From Endomychus coccineus (taxonomy: Eukaryota > Arthropoda > Insecta > Coleoptera > Endomychidae), in contig OY294068.1 of NCBI GenBank assembly GCA_958510875.1, positions 148,650,388 through 148,714,387 on the forward strand: a stretch of DNA of 64,000 nt, given 5' to 3'. Of the stretch, positions 43,231 through 54,256 are shown piece by piece (position 1 is the stretch's first letter; each line of letters begins with the position of its first letter). The position numbers were made by a program, and so were the translations under genes. The notes below the pieces were generated by a model. That model saw only the letters and a program-made list of their open reading frames with translations, had not been told where the DNA came from and did not search any database.

Positions 43231-46200
43231 AATGGCGGGCCAAGCAGTTGAAAAATATGAAATCGCTCCTTTCGCTGGGAAAGACTGACCAATGGAAGTT
43301 TCGGGTTGAAATAGTGCTCGAGGCCAATGACTGTAAAGTGTGTATAGATGAGAAATGCGAGGACGAAAATAGATTGAAGTTAGACAATAAATGTAAAGCT
43401 ATACTCATTCAATGTATAGCTGATTCGCATCTTCAGTATGTAAAAGATTGTGAATCTGCGTTCGATATGTGGCAAGCATTGGAGAACGTTTTCCACAGAA
43501 AAGGTATGGCTAGTCAATTATATTTACGTAAAAAGCTAATGACAATGAAGCTGGGTTCAGCTGATAAGCTGGAAACACACTTTATGAATTTCGAAAGATG
43601 TGTAAGAGAACTGAAGAGTGTTGGTGCTAAATTAGAGGAGCTAGATATTGTATGTCACCTTCTACTAACTTTGCCAGCTAGATTTGGTACTATTGTCACT
43701 GCTCTTGAAACATTAGAATCTGATAAGCTAACTTTGTCTTTTGTTAAGGGTAAACTTTTAGATCAAGAAGTAAAATGTATGAACCAGCATGGAACAAGCA
43801 GCAGTAATGGCAGCTTTTTCAACAGGAACAGGCAATCCTTCAAGTATAAGTGTTATGGCTGTGGAAAGTTTGGTCACAAGAAATCAGAGTGTAGATCGAA
43901 ATCAAGAACCAATAAACAAGCCAACAACGTAGAAAAAGGCAACGAGAAAATTGCATTTATGGTTTCTTCACAGCAACAAGAAGCTACATGGTATGTTGAC
44001 TCCGGGGCCACTGATCACATAATAAATGATTGGTCACTATTAAAGGAAGCGCATAAGCTTGAATCGCCAGTCAAAATTGCTGTCGCAAAGGAACAACAAG
44101 TTGTAACAGCCACACATGTAGGTGTTGTATGTGCTGAAGTGAATGTTGGTGAAAAGGTAAGAAAAGTTGACATTAAAGATGTACTGTTTGTAAAGGAATT
44201 GAAGCATAATTTACTCTCGGTTTCAGAAATTACCAAGTCCGGTCTAAATGTTACTTTTAATGGTAATGTGGTGAGTTTCTGTAAAGAAAATGAGGTTATC
44301 TTCACAGGATTCAAAAATGACAGTCTATATGAAGTCAATGTACATGTTCCGCAAAGCAATACCTACCTATGCAATCAGGAGAATGTAGATCTGTGGCACA
44401 AACGCTTAGGTCATTTAAGTTACAAGAATATGTCTGTACTGGTGAAAGAAAATCTTGCAGATGGAATAAGTCTGGACAGTGTAAATACTGATAAAGCTGT
44501 ATGCAGTGTATGTGCACGTAGTAAAAGTTGTAAATTACCATTTCGTAATAGCACAAGCAAGTCGAATAGGCCATTGGAGATTGTTCACTCAGATGTCTGC
44601 GGGCCAATAACACCCCATACACATGACGATAATCGTTACTTCGTATCTTTTCTGAACGATTACACACATTTTGTTGTTGTATATATGATAAAATGTAAAA
44701 ATGAAGTACTAAATTGTATGAAGGAGTACGAAGCGTATGTAACATTTTTTTTGGTAGTAAAATTAGCTTTTTGAAATGTGATAATGGAACAGAATACACT
44801 TCTAATGATTTTAAAACTTTTTGTAAACAGCGTGGTATACAGGTTAAGTATACAATACCATACACACCAGAATTGAATGGGAAGGCGGAACGACTAAACC
44901 GTACATTGTTGGAAAAAGCCCGTGCAATGGTGCTGGAGTCGAAGGTTGCCAAGAATCTGTGGGGTGAGGCAGTTTTGTGTGCTGCATACCTGATGGACAG
45001 AAGTCCAACGGTGAGTCTCCATGGTTCCACACCAGCTGAATTGTTTTATAAGAAAAAGCCAAATCTAAAGAACTTGCGAGTATTTGGTTGTGTAGCATAT
45101 AAACACATTCCTAAAGAAAAAGTGCACAGCAAACTTGAACCAAGAAGTATTGAATGTTTAATGATGGGCTATAATCATAGCGGCTATAGACTCTGGAATC
45201 CAAAAGTAAGAAAGATGAGCTAGCAAGAGACGTTGTTTTTGATGAGAACCGCTTTGTGCTAAAGATTGCTAAGCAGTCTGACAAAAGAGAACTGTACACA
45301 TTTGTTGATATGCAGCATGAGGAAAATGTGACTGTTGAACCAAATAACGATGTTGAGCCTGAAAATGGTGTGCAATATGATCGAGAGGAAATGGAACCTG
45401 AAGAAGCAGAAATAGGTATAAGGGAGGAAAAAGTTATTGCAGATCCTGTGCGCAGAAGTGCTCGTGTGCGGCAAACTCCACGAAATCTAATGGACTATGA
45501 AACCCATCTTGATTATGCCTGAACATACAGCATTTAATGCTGTGAGCTTTGTTGAAGATATCCCACAATCCTTTAATGACATTGCAGGAAGAATTGACAG
45601 CGATGACTGGCAAGCAGCTGTTGCTGCGGAGCTGCAAGCGATAAAACGGAACGAAGTGTGGACTGTAGTAGATAAACCGTCTGATGCCAAGTTGATTGAC
45701 AGTAAATGTGTGTTTCGGAGGAAACAAACTTTGCAAAGTACAATATGTAAGGCACGACTAGTTGCAAAAGGGTTCATGCAAAGAAAAGGATTTGATTTTA
45801 ATGACACATATGCTCCTGTAGCAAGACTAACCACGTTTAGAACCCTACTAGCCATTATAAATCATAGGAATTTACTTGCATGGCAAATGGATGTGAAATA
45901 TGCCTTTTTACATGGCGAAATTGGTGAAGACATCTACATGCAAACACCTGAAGGTGTGAGATTAAAAGAAGGTAAAGTGTTGAAAGTGAAGAAAGCCCTA
46001 TATGGTCTCAAACAGTCGCCATATTGTTGGAACATCAAGTTCAATGATTTTGCTAAAGCACATGATTTCAAAAGGTCGGAGCATGATAACTGTCTCTATG
46101 TTAAGGCTGAAGAAGATAGTGTGATACTGTATTTGTTGCTGTATGTTGATGACATTATTCTAGCAAGTAACAGTATGCACCTAATCAACAAGGTGATATG

Positions 46201-47071
46201 TATGCTGACTGAAACTTTCGAAATGCAAGATCTTGGTGCATTGCAGTGTTTTCTTGGCATTGAAGTTGAAATTACCTGTGAGGGAGTTACCCTTAGTCAG
46301 GAAAAGTATGTAAAGTGCATGCTGAAGCGTTTCGAAATGGATGACTCTAAACCAGTGAGAACTCCTATGGATAAAGTATTTGTGCTTGAAGAGTCAACAG
46401 CTTGCTCAAAACCTATCCGTGAAATAATTGGATGTCTAATGTATGTTATGTTGGCAACAAGGCCTGATTTAAGTGCGTCGGTAAATATATTAAGTCGATA
46501 CCAAAGTCAACCCTCTGAGAATTTGTGGATAGCCATCAAGCTAGTGCTGAGGTACATCAAAGGCACTTCGAACTACAAGTTGTTGTTACCAAAATGTAAC
46601 TGTGATCCCTTAATTGGTTATGCTGATTCCGACTGGGCAGGTGATGTGGTAGATAGGAAGTCAACATCCGGGTATCTATATCAAGTATATGGAGGTACTG
46701 TTGTGTGGTCAACCAAGAAACAAGCTACTGTATCTGTATCTTCTACTGAAGCAGAATATATCGCACTCGCAGAAGCTGCTCGAGAAGGAATATGGTTAAT
46801 GAACTTATTAAAAGATTTTGATGTTGAGTTAAATGATTTTTGTGTATTTGAGGATAATCAATCGTGTATAGCGCCAACAAAACATGCAGAACATAAAAGA
46901 CTGAAACATGTTGATGTAAAGTTCAATTTCATACACGATCTGGTAAATAATAACATTGTTGTTAAATATGTGGACACTAAAAATCAAATTGCGGATGTAT
47001 TAACTAAACCTTTAGATTTTGTATCCTTTTCAAACTGTATTAAAGGTATTGGCATTGTTCGCCCTGTATAA
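43231..47071 (+). pseudogene. Copia gag-pol polyprotein, four frameshifts
   Basis: The natural start is ATG 43231 (MAGQAVEKYE); an extra base near 43287 shifts it into the frame 43248-44774. That frame has gag (SAFDMWQALENVF, TLPARFGTIVTALE), zinc knuckle CYGCGKFGHKKSEC, protease WYVDSGATDHI, the pre-integrase HLSYKN motif and integrase start (SDVCGPITPH). A shift near 44745 leads to 44714-45223 with DNGTEY, IPYTPELNGKAERLNRTL; another near 45207 to 45256-45522; another near 45515 to 45497-47071 with RT (WTVVDKP, YVDDIILAS) and RNase H (GYADSDWAGD, STEAEYIAL). All catalytic motifs are present; only indels break it. Confidence 0.95.
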
Positions 47072-47136
47072 TGTTTCAATTGTTGAACAAAGTCACTTAT
47101 GTGAGTTACGAGAATTTAAATAATCACGTTAAAGTT

Positions 47137-47145
47137 GAGAAGGAG
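47137..47145 (+). promoter_or_regulatory. Copia polypurine tract
   Basis: GAGAAGGAG lies directly before the 3' LTR, where second-strand synthesis is primed. Confidence 0.75.
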
Positions 47146-47328
47146 TGTTGAGTATGCAACTTTCTGTGGTTATGATCTGTCTGTAGTACATAAGTCAATA
47201 TAGCTCTGTGTGTGTAACTTAAGAATAACTCGCAATAGATGCGTACACGTTCTACAAATTCTTTTGTGTCTTTTACAACTTTAATATATAATATAATCCA
47301 TTGTGCCGTTCTTTCTAATAACCCAACA
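47146..47328 (+). repeat. Copia 3' LTR
   Basis: TGTTGAGTATGCAACTTTC to ACCCAACA, followed by GTCAC (47329-47333). Confidence 0.96.
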
Positions 47329-47333
47329 GTCAC
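47329..47333. repeat. Copia target duplication, right (GTCAC)
   Basis: Partner of 42944-42948. Confidence 0.9.
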
Positions 47334-47420
47334 CAATATTGAATCAACTTTATCCTTCACTTTATAGCAGTGTTGGATATGATATAGTGGAATGAGATAA
47401 AATAATTCCAAATTATTTAC

Positions 47421-47769
47421 CTGTCTCTCAGCTGTATTACATCATCATTGGTCTCTATAAGTTGTATTTCAACTTCAGTACAAATGGCCCTTTCTAGTTC
47501 TATGCTGTGGCCACTTTTCAGCGGATACAAGTATATTTTCTTCACTTTGCCAATCAGTTTCCATTTGGTAGGGATTTTTTCGTCCTTTTTCTTTTGGAAG
47601 TAATAGAGACTGATAGCAGCGGCTGCAGTTGTTACTAGAGTGGTTACCAGTATCGTTGGAATAATTCCAACATCTTTGTAAACCGCGTTAAAATTGAAAT
47701 TTTCTGAGAGAAATAATAATGAATGCAGTGGACTTGTCTTCTTATCTCTGAAGTTGATATCCCATGCAG
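47421..47769 (-). CDS. MOSC-domain (mARC-like) protein, single exon
   Basis: On the minus strand the frame reads WDINFRDKKTSPLHSLLF, then a hydrophobic anchor (PTILVTTLVTTAAAAISLYYF), a basic stretch (QKKKDEKIP) and KWKLIGKVKKIYLYPLKSGH followed by ELERAICTEVEIQL. The YLYPLKSG segment after a membrane anchor is the start of the MOSC beta-barrel domain in mitochondrial amidoxime-reducing component proteins, molybdenum enzymes of the outer mitochondrial membrane. A splice donor (GACAG|GTAAAT) ends the exon at 47421; a weak acceptor (TTCACAG) starts it at 47769. No in-frame ATG, so not the first coding exon. The Copia insertion is 92 bp into the downstream intron. Confidence 0.6.
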
Positions 47770-47928
47770 CTGTGAATTTCAGTATTTTAATTCAGAAGCT
47801 AGTCTATTTTTAGATGATCAAATATAAGCAATAATTCTCTGTAGTATATGCGTAAACATTGCATAAAATGATTCTGGAGAGTTTGTTTGTTATTGTCAAT
47901 AAATACGGTAGGATCAGAACATGTCGCC
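47770..47928. other. Short flank between exon and TTAA element
   Basis: No feature seen; would be intron or 5' flank of the MOSC exon. Confidence 0.4.
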
Positions 47929-47979
47929 TTAAGCGAGGCGCAAACTGAAGCGGTGGCGGGTGCGGCGGCGGTGGCGATT

Positions 47980-48485
47980 TCAAAACGGACAAGACATCCG
48001 CACACCAGAGCGTTCGTTCGCCAACATTCAGTTCAGCGTTCGAAATACATCAGCAAATTGTTTCGTATTTTACTAATAATTAGAAACTGTATCATTAGTA
48101 TTGTTTTGCTGTTAGTCTTAAAAAGAATAAGACTGCAAAAAAAACCATGAATTTTCACTTGAACCATTTACAGAAGCAGCTATTTCGTCCTATATTTTAC
48201 CTTTCTTCTATATGTTATTATACACCGCATGAGATAAATCAAACTATCCGCGGAAGTCTACTATTCAAGGTAAATCAAACAGAATTCGATACTCACGCAC
48301 TTTTTCGAATAGTTTCTCGGTGTCACACATGTTTCTTATGCAAAATATCGCGCGAACTGACATGCAAATGATGCATGCAGCGTTCTACCGCTGTCCGTAT
48401 CTGTAAGTAGGTAGCGGTAGTTCGCTGCACTGGGCGACGGGCGCGTTTGTGAGTCCACTCAGGTTTACACTCTTCCGTTTAATTT
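47980..48485. other. Interior of the TTAA element
   Basis: Short frames at 47887-48150 and 48147-48371 have no known motifs; 48400-48470 is GC-richer (TAGGTAGCGGTAGTTCGC). Non-coding as far as I can see. Confidence 0.45.
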
Positions 48486-48487
48486 AA

Positions 48488-49885
48488 TAATATAATAAGA
48501 TTCTTGACCCAGTATGAATTATATAAAAAATTCTCGGGAATTAGGTCACATTAACACTCTGTTATAAATGTTCGTCTTTACGTACGTTTCGGTCTCACGA
48601 CCATCATCAGAAGACTTATTTTGTCAAAAAGGGGTTAACTAAAACTAATTAGCACAAGCGTCCATATCGCACAATTTTCAATCAAAAAGCTCACGCCGTC
48701 GAAACGAACAGAACCACGAATAATCGAAAATTGTATCGTTAATATTAAAGTATAGATTTTTTTTGTAACAAGAAACCACTGTTAAGTACTATTCTCATAA
48801 TGTACAAACGCATATTGCTATGGTCTCAAAGCAACTGGAGTTCGAAGCTATTTGTTTGTAATAACTCGACCCAGATGTAGATTTATGACGTACTTGAAAA
48901 GGTTTTAGACCTGCATTGGAATTTACTTTACTTTAAGCGTTCTTCCTGAAATATACTTTCAACATTATAAAGACGTATGTAGGAATTTGCAAGAGTTTTA
49001 ATTAATCAAGTTAGTATAAATCTGACTCAATCCCTGAATATCATTCCTATGATTTACAGAATTTGAATCCTTTTTTATGTGAATCATCTCCAGGATAGAG
49101 ATCTTTTATAATAATTGGTTTCTTTAGTTAAAATATTAACATTTTTGTAATCAAATTGATGGTTATAATCAAAACAGTGCTTAGCAAGGGCGGTGGAATT
49201 TTCTAAGTTATTATTTCTTGTGCTATACTTATGGCCGTACATTCTTTTTTGTAAATATTGTTTAGAGATTCCAGTATAAGTTCCATCACAATCTAAACAA
49301 TTCAATTTATATACTGTGTGGGTTTGTTTATCTTTAGGTATTACAGGTTTTAGATTTGAGAAATATTTCCCAACACAGTTAGTAGGCTTATGCGCAACAT
49401 TTATATCGTACTTTTTCAAACATTTCTTAATTTTTTCTGAGGTCTCCGGAATGTATGGTAAAGTTATATAATTGTCTGTATTACCTGCTATGTTATTTTT
49501 ATAAGAAGAACCATTATAGATTTTGTTTATTATCTCTTTAATGATAGGATTGTAGAAAGTTTTTGGGTAACCATTCATTTCCAATGCATTACGAACAATT
49601 TTTAAATTTTTGGGACGGTCCTCTGCGTGGGATAATTTTACCGCGCGGTCTGTGAGGCTGTTTGGACACTTTTTTTATAACAAGCTGGTGCAACGGAATT
49701 GAAATGAAGATAACGTTGAGACCAGACTTCTTTAGTAAACCAAGAAGTTTTTATTTTTCCATCTGCATCATGCCTAATGGTCATATCTAGAAAATTAATG
49801 TTATTGTTTATTTCTATTTCACAAGTGAATTGAAGTTTACAATGGATGTTAAATTTATTAATCACATATTGAATTTTAAGTTTTT
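48488..49885 (-). mobile_element. Penelope-like element, 3' fragment, minus strand
   Basis: Holds, on the minus strand, the RT thumb/linker (49638-49865: INNNINFLDMTIRHDADGK), a frameshift at about 49665, and the linker plus GIY-YIG domain (49084-49584: YKLNCLDCDGTYTGISKQYL, HCFDYNHQFDYKN), then 3' untranslated sequence and a pLTR ending near 48488. Head-to-head with the next copy. Confidence 0.9.
48574..48615 (-). ncRNA. Hammerhead ribozyme, Penelope pLTR
   Basis: Intact core with CTGATGA, stem II GGTC-GTGA-GACC, GAAA, C-GTAC-G stem III, GTA cleavage triplet and stem I GTCTT/AAGAC. Confidence 0.9.
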
Positions 49886-49911
49886 TAGTTAACCCCTTTT
49901 TGACAAAATAA

Positions 49912-49953
49912 GTCTTCTGATGATGGTCGTGAGACCGAAACGTACGTAAAGAC
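49912..49953 (+). ncRNA. Hammerhead ribozyme, 5' pLTR of plus-strand Penelope
   Basis: Same intact core as at 48574-48615: GTCTT, CTGATGA, GGTC-GTGA-GACC, GAAA, CGTACGTA, AAGAC. It would cut the transcript after GTA near 49948. Confidence 0.9.
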
Positions 49954-50117
49954 GAACATTTATAACAGAGTGTTAATGTGACCTAATTCCCGAGAATTTT
50001 TTGTATAATTCATACTGGGTCAAGAATCTTATTATATAATTATTTCGGCTGGGATATAAGCCTTAATATGGAAGGAACAACCACCTATCCTAGAGTTTTG
50101 AAGGAATACGGAAGTTA

Positions 50118-52413
50118 ATGAAGATATTGGCAAGAGAGAAGAATCGTAGAATTTATCTGGTAAGATGTAGGAACTTGCAAGTTTTTCCAAATTTCATTAT
50201 ATCTAAATCAAAGGAGAATATGTTTAGCAAGGTGCAAAATAAGAAGGCGTACGCAAAATTATTAAATTCTCTGCATAAAAATTGTTTGAACTTATGCATT
50301 AAAGAAGCATGTGCAAATCTAGCAGAGGTTGAAAACAAAATTAAACTCGTTAAACAAACCTGTTACCAAAATTATGATAACAACTTTATATCGCAATTTT
50401 TTCAAAATCAGCAAAACAATTTCGAAAAAAATTTTAACAAAATCAAAGCCATTCAATCTAAAAAGATAAATAATTTGATGGAAGGTGTAGCTTATGAAAA
50501 ACAAAATATCAATGAACAATGGTTGAAAAATCTAACTGACACAAGGTCCGAAGTTTGCATTGCCTAATAATAATAAAAAACTGCCTATTGACAATATTAT
50601 TGCAAATTTGGAATGCGGAATCAGGAATAAAAATTTAGAAGAAAAAAATGAAATTAGAAACAAAGTTTGTAACATCTTGACAAACAAAAAGAACAAACAG
50701 AAAGCAGAAATAGGTATTGCAAAGAATCGTTTTAACTATCATACAAAAATAACAAAGAGTTCTTAGATGCTAACCCTCAAATTTTAGTTTTGAACGCGGA
50801 TAAATGTAATAAAACCGTCATAATGCAAAGAAATGAGTATGAAAACAAAATGGGAAACCTTTTAAATGATGAAACAACTTATAAAAAATTAAAATATGAC
50901 CCTACTTCATCAGTACAAAATAAAATTAATAAATTGATAAATAAATGGCATAAAAATAAGATAATCCTTATTGAATTAAAAAATAAATTAATTTGCCATA
51001 ATGGGCTTGCACCTTATATCTATGGGCTTCCGAAATTACATAAAAATGATATCCCCCTAAGACCCATTGTAAGTAATATTGGAGCGCCTACTTACAATTT
51101 ATCAAAATTTTTATCAAAATCTATCAATAATATAATAGGAAAAAATGAATTTTATGTGAAAGACTCATGGCATTTTAATCAATTTAAAAAAAATCAATCC
51201 GTACCAGTAAACCATCAACTAATTTCCTTGGATGTTGTTTCTTTATTTACAAATATACCTGTCGTTTTGGCATTGAATTGGATCAAAAAACGTTGGCCAG
51301 AGATTAAAAACCACACACCTCTTGATCAATCGGACTTTATAAATGCGGTAAAGTTTTGTTTAGAATGCACTTATTTTCAGTACGGTGAGCAATATTTTGG
51401 ACAAATTTGCGGCACAGCAATGGGATCTCCTATTTCAGCTACCATTGCTAACCTCGTTATGGAATGCCTAGAGGAATCTGTTATAAATTCATTAGATTTT
51501 CAGCCTGTATTCTTAAAACGGTAACGATAACGATAAAATTCAATATGTGATTAATAAATTTAACAATTTCCATTGTAAACTTCAATTCACTTGTGAAATA
51601 GAAATAAACAATAACATTAATTTTCTAGATATGACCATTAGGCATGATGCAGATGGAAAAATAAAAACTTCTTGGTTTACTAAAGAAGTCTGGTCTCAAT
51701 GTTATCTTCATTTCAATTCCGTTGCACCAGCTTGTTATAAGAAAAGTGTCATAAACAGCCTCACAGACCGCGCGGTAAAATTATCCCACGCAGAGGACCG
51801 TCCCAAAAAATTTAAAAATTGTTCGTAATGCATTGGAAATGAATGGCTACCCAAAAACTTTCTACAATCCTATCATTAAAGAGAGAATAAACAAAATCTA
51901 TAATGGTTCTTCTTATAAAAATAACATAGCAAGTAATACAGACAATTATATAACTTTACCATACATTCCGGAGACCTCAGAAAAAATTAAGAAATGTTTG
52001 AAAAAGTACGATATAAATGTTGCGCATAAACCTACTGTGTTGGGAAATATTTCTCAAATCTAAAACCTGTAATACCTAAAGATAAACAAACCCAGACAGT
52101 ATATAAATTGAATTGTTTAGATTGTGATGGAACTTATACTGGAACCTCTAAACAATATTTACAAAAAAGAATGTACGGCCATAAGTATAGCACAAGAAAT
52201 AATAACTTAGAAAATTCCACCGCCCTTGCTAAGCACTGTTTTGATTATAACCATCAATATGATTACAAAAATGTTGATATTTTAACTAAAGAAACCAATT
52301 ATTATAAAAGATCTATCCTGGAGATGATTCACATAAAAAGGGATTCAAATTCTGTAAATCATAGGAATGATATTCAGGGATTGAGTCAGATTTATACTAA
52401 CTTGATTAATTAA
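50118..52413 (+). pseudogene. Penelope RT/GIY-YIG protein, broken, catalytic motif lost
   Basis: Frames in order: 50118-50567 (basic N-terminus), 50560-50766, 50790-51524 (RT: YGLPKLHKNDIPLRPIVS, LISLDVVSLFTNIP with the motif A Asp, GTAMGSPISATIANLVME motif B), 51547-51828, 51833-52063 and 52108-52413 (GIY-YIG: NCLDCDGTYTGTSKQYLQKR). After FLKR at 51522 the YxDD motif C and about 20 residues are missing; the text resumes at NDKIQYVINKFN. This deletion removes the polymerase active site in addition to the frameshifts. The mirror copy has the same deletion. Confidence 0.9.
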
Positions 52414-52796
52414 AACTCTTGCAAATTCCTACATACGTCTTTATAATGCTAAAAGTATATTTTAGGAAGAACGCTTAAAGTAAAGTAAATTCCAATGCAG
52501 GTCTAAAACGTTTTCAAGTACGTCATAAATCCACATCTGGGTCGAGTTATTACAAACAAATAGCTTCGAACTCCAGTTGCTTTGAGACCATAGCAATATG
52601 CGTTTGTACATTATGAGAATATTACTTAACAGTGGTTTCTTGCTACAAAAAAAAATCTATACTTTAATATTAACTATACAATTTTCGATTATTCGTGGTT
52701 CTGTTCGTTTCGACGGCGTGAGCTTTTTGATTGAAAATTGTGCGATATGGACGCTTGTGCTAATTAGTTTTAGTTAACCCCTTTTTGACAAAATAA

Positions 52797-52838
52797 GTCT
52801 TCTGATGATGGTCGTGAGACCGAAACGTACCTAAAGAC
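52797..52838 (+). ncRNA. Hammerhead-like motif, 3' pLTR, stem III mutated
   Basis: Same as the others except CGTACC in place of CGTACG, so the C-G pair closing stem III next to the cleavage site becomes C-C. Cleavage is probably impaired. Confidence 0.8.
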
Positions 52839-52978
52839 GAACATTTATAACAGAGTGTTAATGTGACCTAATTCCCGAGAATTTTTTATATAGTTTAATT
52901 TAATGAAAAGTGTTTGATCGCCACCGCCACCGCGCCCGCCACCGCAACCATGTCCGCTCCAGTTTGCGCCTTGCTTAA

Positions 52979-53363
52979 ATCTTGTGGTAGCTCGAATTAA
53001 AACTTGCATAGGATACATCGTTCTTCAAATACAAACGATGACGAAAACACATGAGTCAAATGATTTTACATTTTTAACATATGTTTTTCGCATTGAATTG
53101 ATACCAAGAACTTCGAATTGACTGTTTATTTAATTACAGTACGTTCAAACATATTTCATCATCTAGATTTTAGATCATACCTCGCACAGGAAACAGAAGC
53201 GAACCATAAGATAAGTTACTATTAATCAATGATATAAACTCTAAAATGATCTTTTGAATATCTGCGTATGCTCCATTCAATATAACCATTTTTTGCCCAA
53301 GTCACATGCTATTTTTTTGAATCCTTTTGCAAATGGAGGTTCTAAAACCTTGATAGAAGCTAT
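52979..53363. other. No feature recognised
   Basis: AT-rich flank between the TTAA element and the LINE tail. Confidence 0.4.
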
Positions 53364-53533
53364 GCCGAAACGGCGGAACACGTTCTCTGTGAATGCACAG
53401 ATGGAGGAAAGAATCAGATCTGACATGTGACATGGTCGGTAAGAAACATGCCCCACTCAAAGATTTTAACAAAACCGCAACCAGAAAATTCATCGGCCTT
53501 TTAGAAAGACTGAACTTGCTGCGTGAACTATAA
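53364..53533 (+). mobile_element. LINE C-terminal fragment
   Basis: Gives AETAEHVLCECTDGG and, after a frameshift, KHAPLKDFNKTATRKFIGLL and ERLNLLREL with stop: the terminal Cys/His segment and tail of an RNase H-bearing LINE, related to the one ending at 34560. An 85-aa frame on the opposite strand here is a shadow. Confidence 0.68.
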
Positions 53534-53871
53534 TTATTAGAAGTCACATTATACCACACGCTCGCAGTGATGGGATCGATGTTTCAAACACTCACAAGAA
53601 ACCTAAACCTAATAAAGTATAAAGGATGTTTGCAATATTATCCCCAAATAGTATTATAGGCCCATTTTGATTTAGAATTTAGTTTACTCTGATGATGAAT
53701 ATATAGAAAAGAATTTTTATTCTATGCACTATTTACAATTTCACATGAAAAGAAATTTTCGATACTACTATAAACTCTAGATGACACTTTTCAGGTTTGT
53801 TCCAATATTTCTTAGCTAACTGTCATGAGAATAGAATAGAATTACATTTATAAGTGTTTAAAATAGGTTTT
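53534..53871. other. Inner end of palindrome B, left arm
   Basis: Non-coding; symmetry stops at 53871 (AGGTTTT) against 56504. Confidence 0.5.
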
Positions 53872-54256
53872 AGGTTCATAAACAAATTCAAATATAAAAG
53901 TTTTAACATTTTAAATAAGGTTTTATTTAATTCCATATAATATAATAATAATATCAATTCAATCAAATTAGACAATCAAATCAAATTGAAAATTAAAATC
54001 AATAAACAGCTAGCCGGAATAAAAAAAGAAATTTCATTACAAATATAATTTATTATTATTAAATAAACTCAGTAAAGCCATATTATATTAATTGTCTCCA
54101 CAACGTGGGGCAATCAAAACTCATCAGAGTTCAGTTAATAATGTCGCTCAAACGTGGGGCCTATTTTGAAAAGGGAAATCCAAATAGAACCACGTGATAA
54201 ATAAAAGAAAAAAAATAGGAAATTAGAAAACTAGATTAATTAATAAGGGAAATAAA

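Larger units (their letters stand above)
42949..47328 (+). mobile_element. Copia LTR retrotransposon, 4.38 kb, near complete
   Basis: Two LTRs of 182 and 183 bp, starting TGTTGA and ending CCCAACA, differ at only a few positions. A 5-bp duplication GTCAC flanks the element. Primer site, gag-pol domains in Copia order (gag, zinc knuckle, protease, integrase, RT, RNase H) and a purine-rich tract are all present. Frameshifts make this copy non-coding as read. Its 3' part lies within palindrome B, so it is mirrored at 63045-64000. Confidence 0.96.
49886..52893 (+). mobile_element. Penelope-like element, near full length, plus strand
   Basis: 5' pLTR (49886-50040), coding region (50118-52413), 3' untranslated sequence and 3' pLTR (about 52765-52893). 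The order RT then GIY-YIG and pLTRs with hammerhead motifs identifies a Penelope-like element. Its 5' pLTR is the inverted counterpart of the pLTR of the minus-strand fragment, so the two copies share a head-to-head junction near 49886. Confidence 0.92.
47933..52974. mobile_element. TTAA-flanked element with GC-rich inverted ends
   Basis: The left end GCGAGGCGCAAACTGAAGCG (47933) and the right end CAGTTTGCGCCTTGC (to 52974) are inverted copies, each followed by GGTGGCG-rich sequence, with TTAA at both outer edges (47929-47932, 52975-52978). TTAA duplication is the piggyBac pattern, but the terminal bases do not look like classical piggyBac ends, and no transposase is seen. Nearly all the interior is Penelope sequence inserted later. 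Confidence 0.6.
46373..53871. repeat. Left arm of large palindrome B
   Basis: Reverse complement of 56504-64000; paired positions add up to about 110374 throughout (47146 with 63228, 50118 with 60256, 53302 with 57072). Differences are rare, for instance ICGTAMG against IFGTAMG in the Penelope RT and a 2-base deletion near 61208. The outer end is cut by the window edge at 64000, so the arm is at least 7.5 kb and may include the whole Copia. Confidence 0.98.

Noticed and set aside
43133..43408. Minus-strand frames of 60-231 aa across the Copia (such as 44335-45030)
   Set aside because: Antisense shadows; the plus strand holds all gag-pol motifs.
47887..48371. Two short plus-strand frames (87 and 74 aa) in the TTAA element
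   Set aside because: Low-complexity Ala/Arg content from the GC-rich inverted end; no motif, and mirrored without constraint.
53302..53559. 85-aa frame present in both arms of palindrome B
   Set aside because: Antisense to the LINE C-terminal segment (AEHVLCEC on the plus strand).
54110..54180. Primer binding site for the gypsy remnant in the spacer (GTGGGGC blocks)
   Set aside because: Two GTGGGGC blocks are present, but there is no LTR end before them and no clear tRNA complement.
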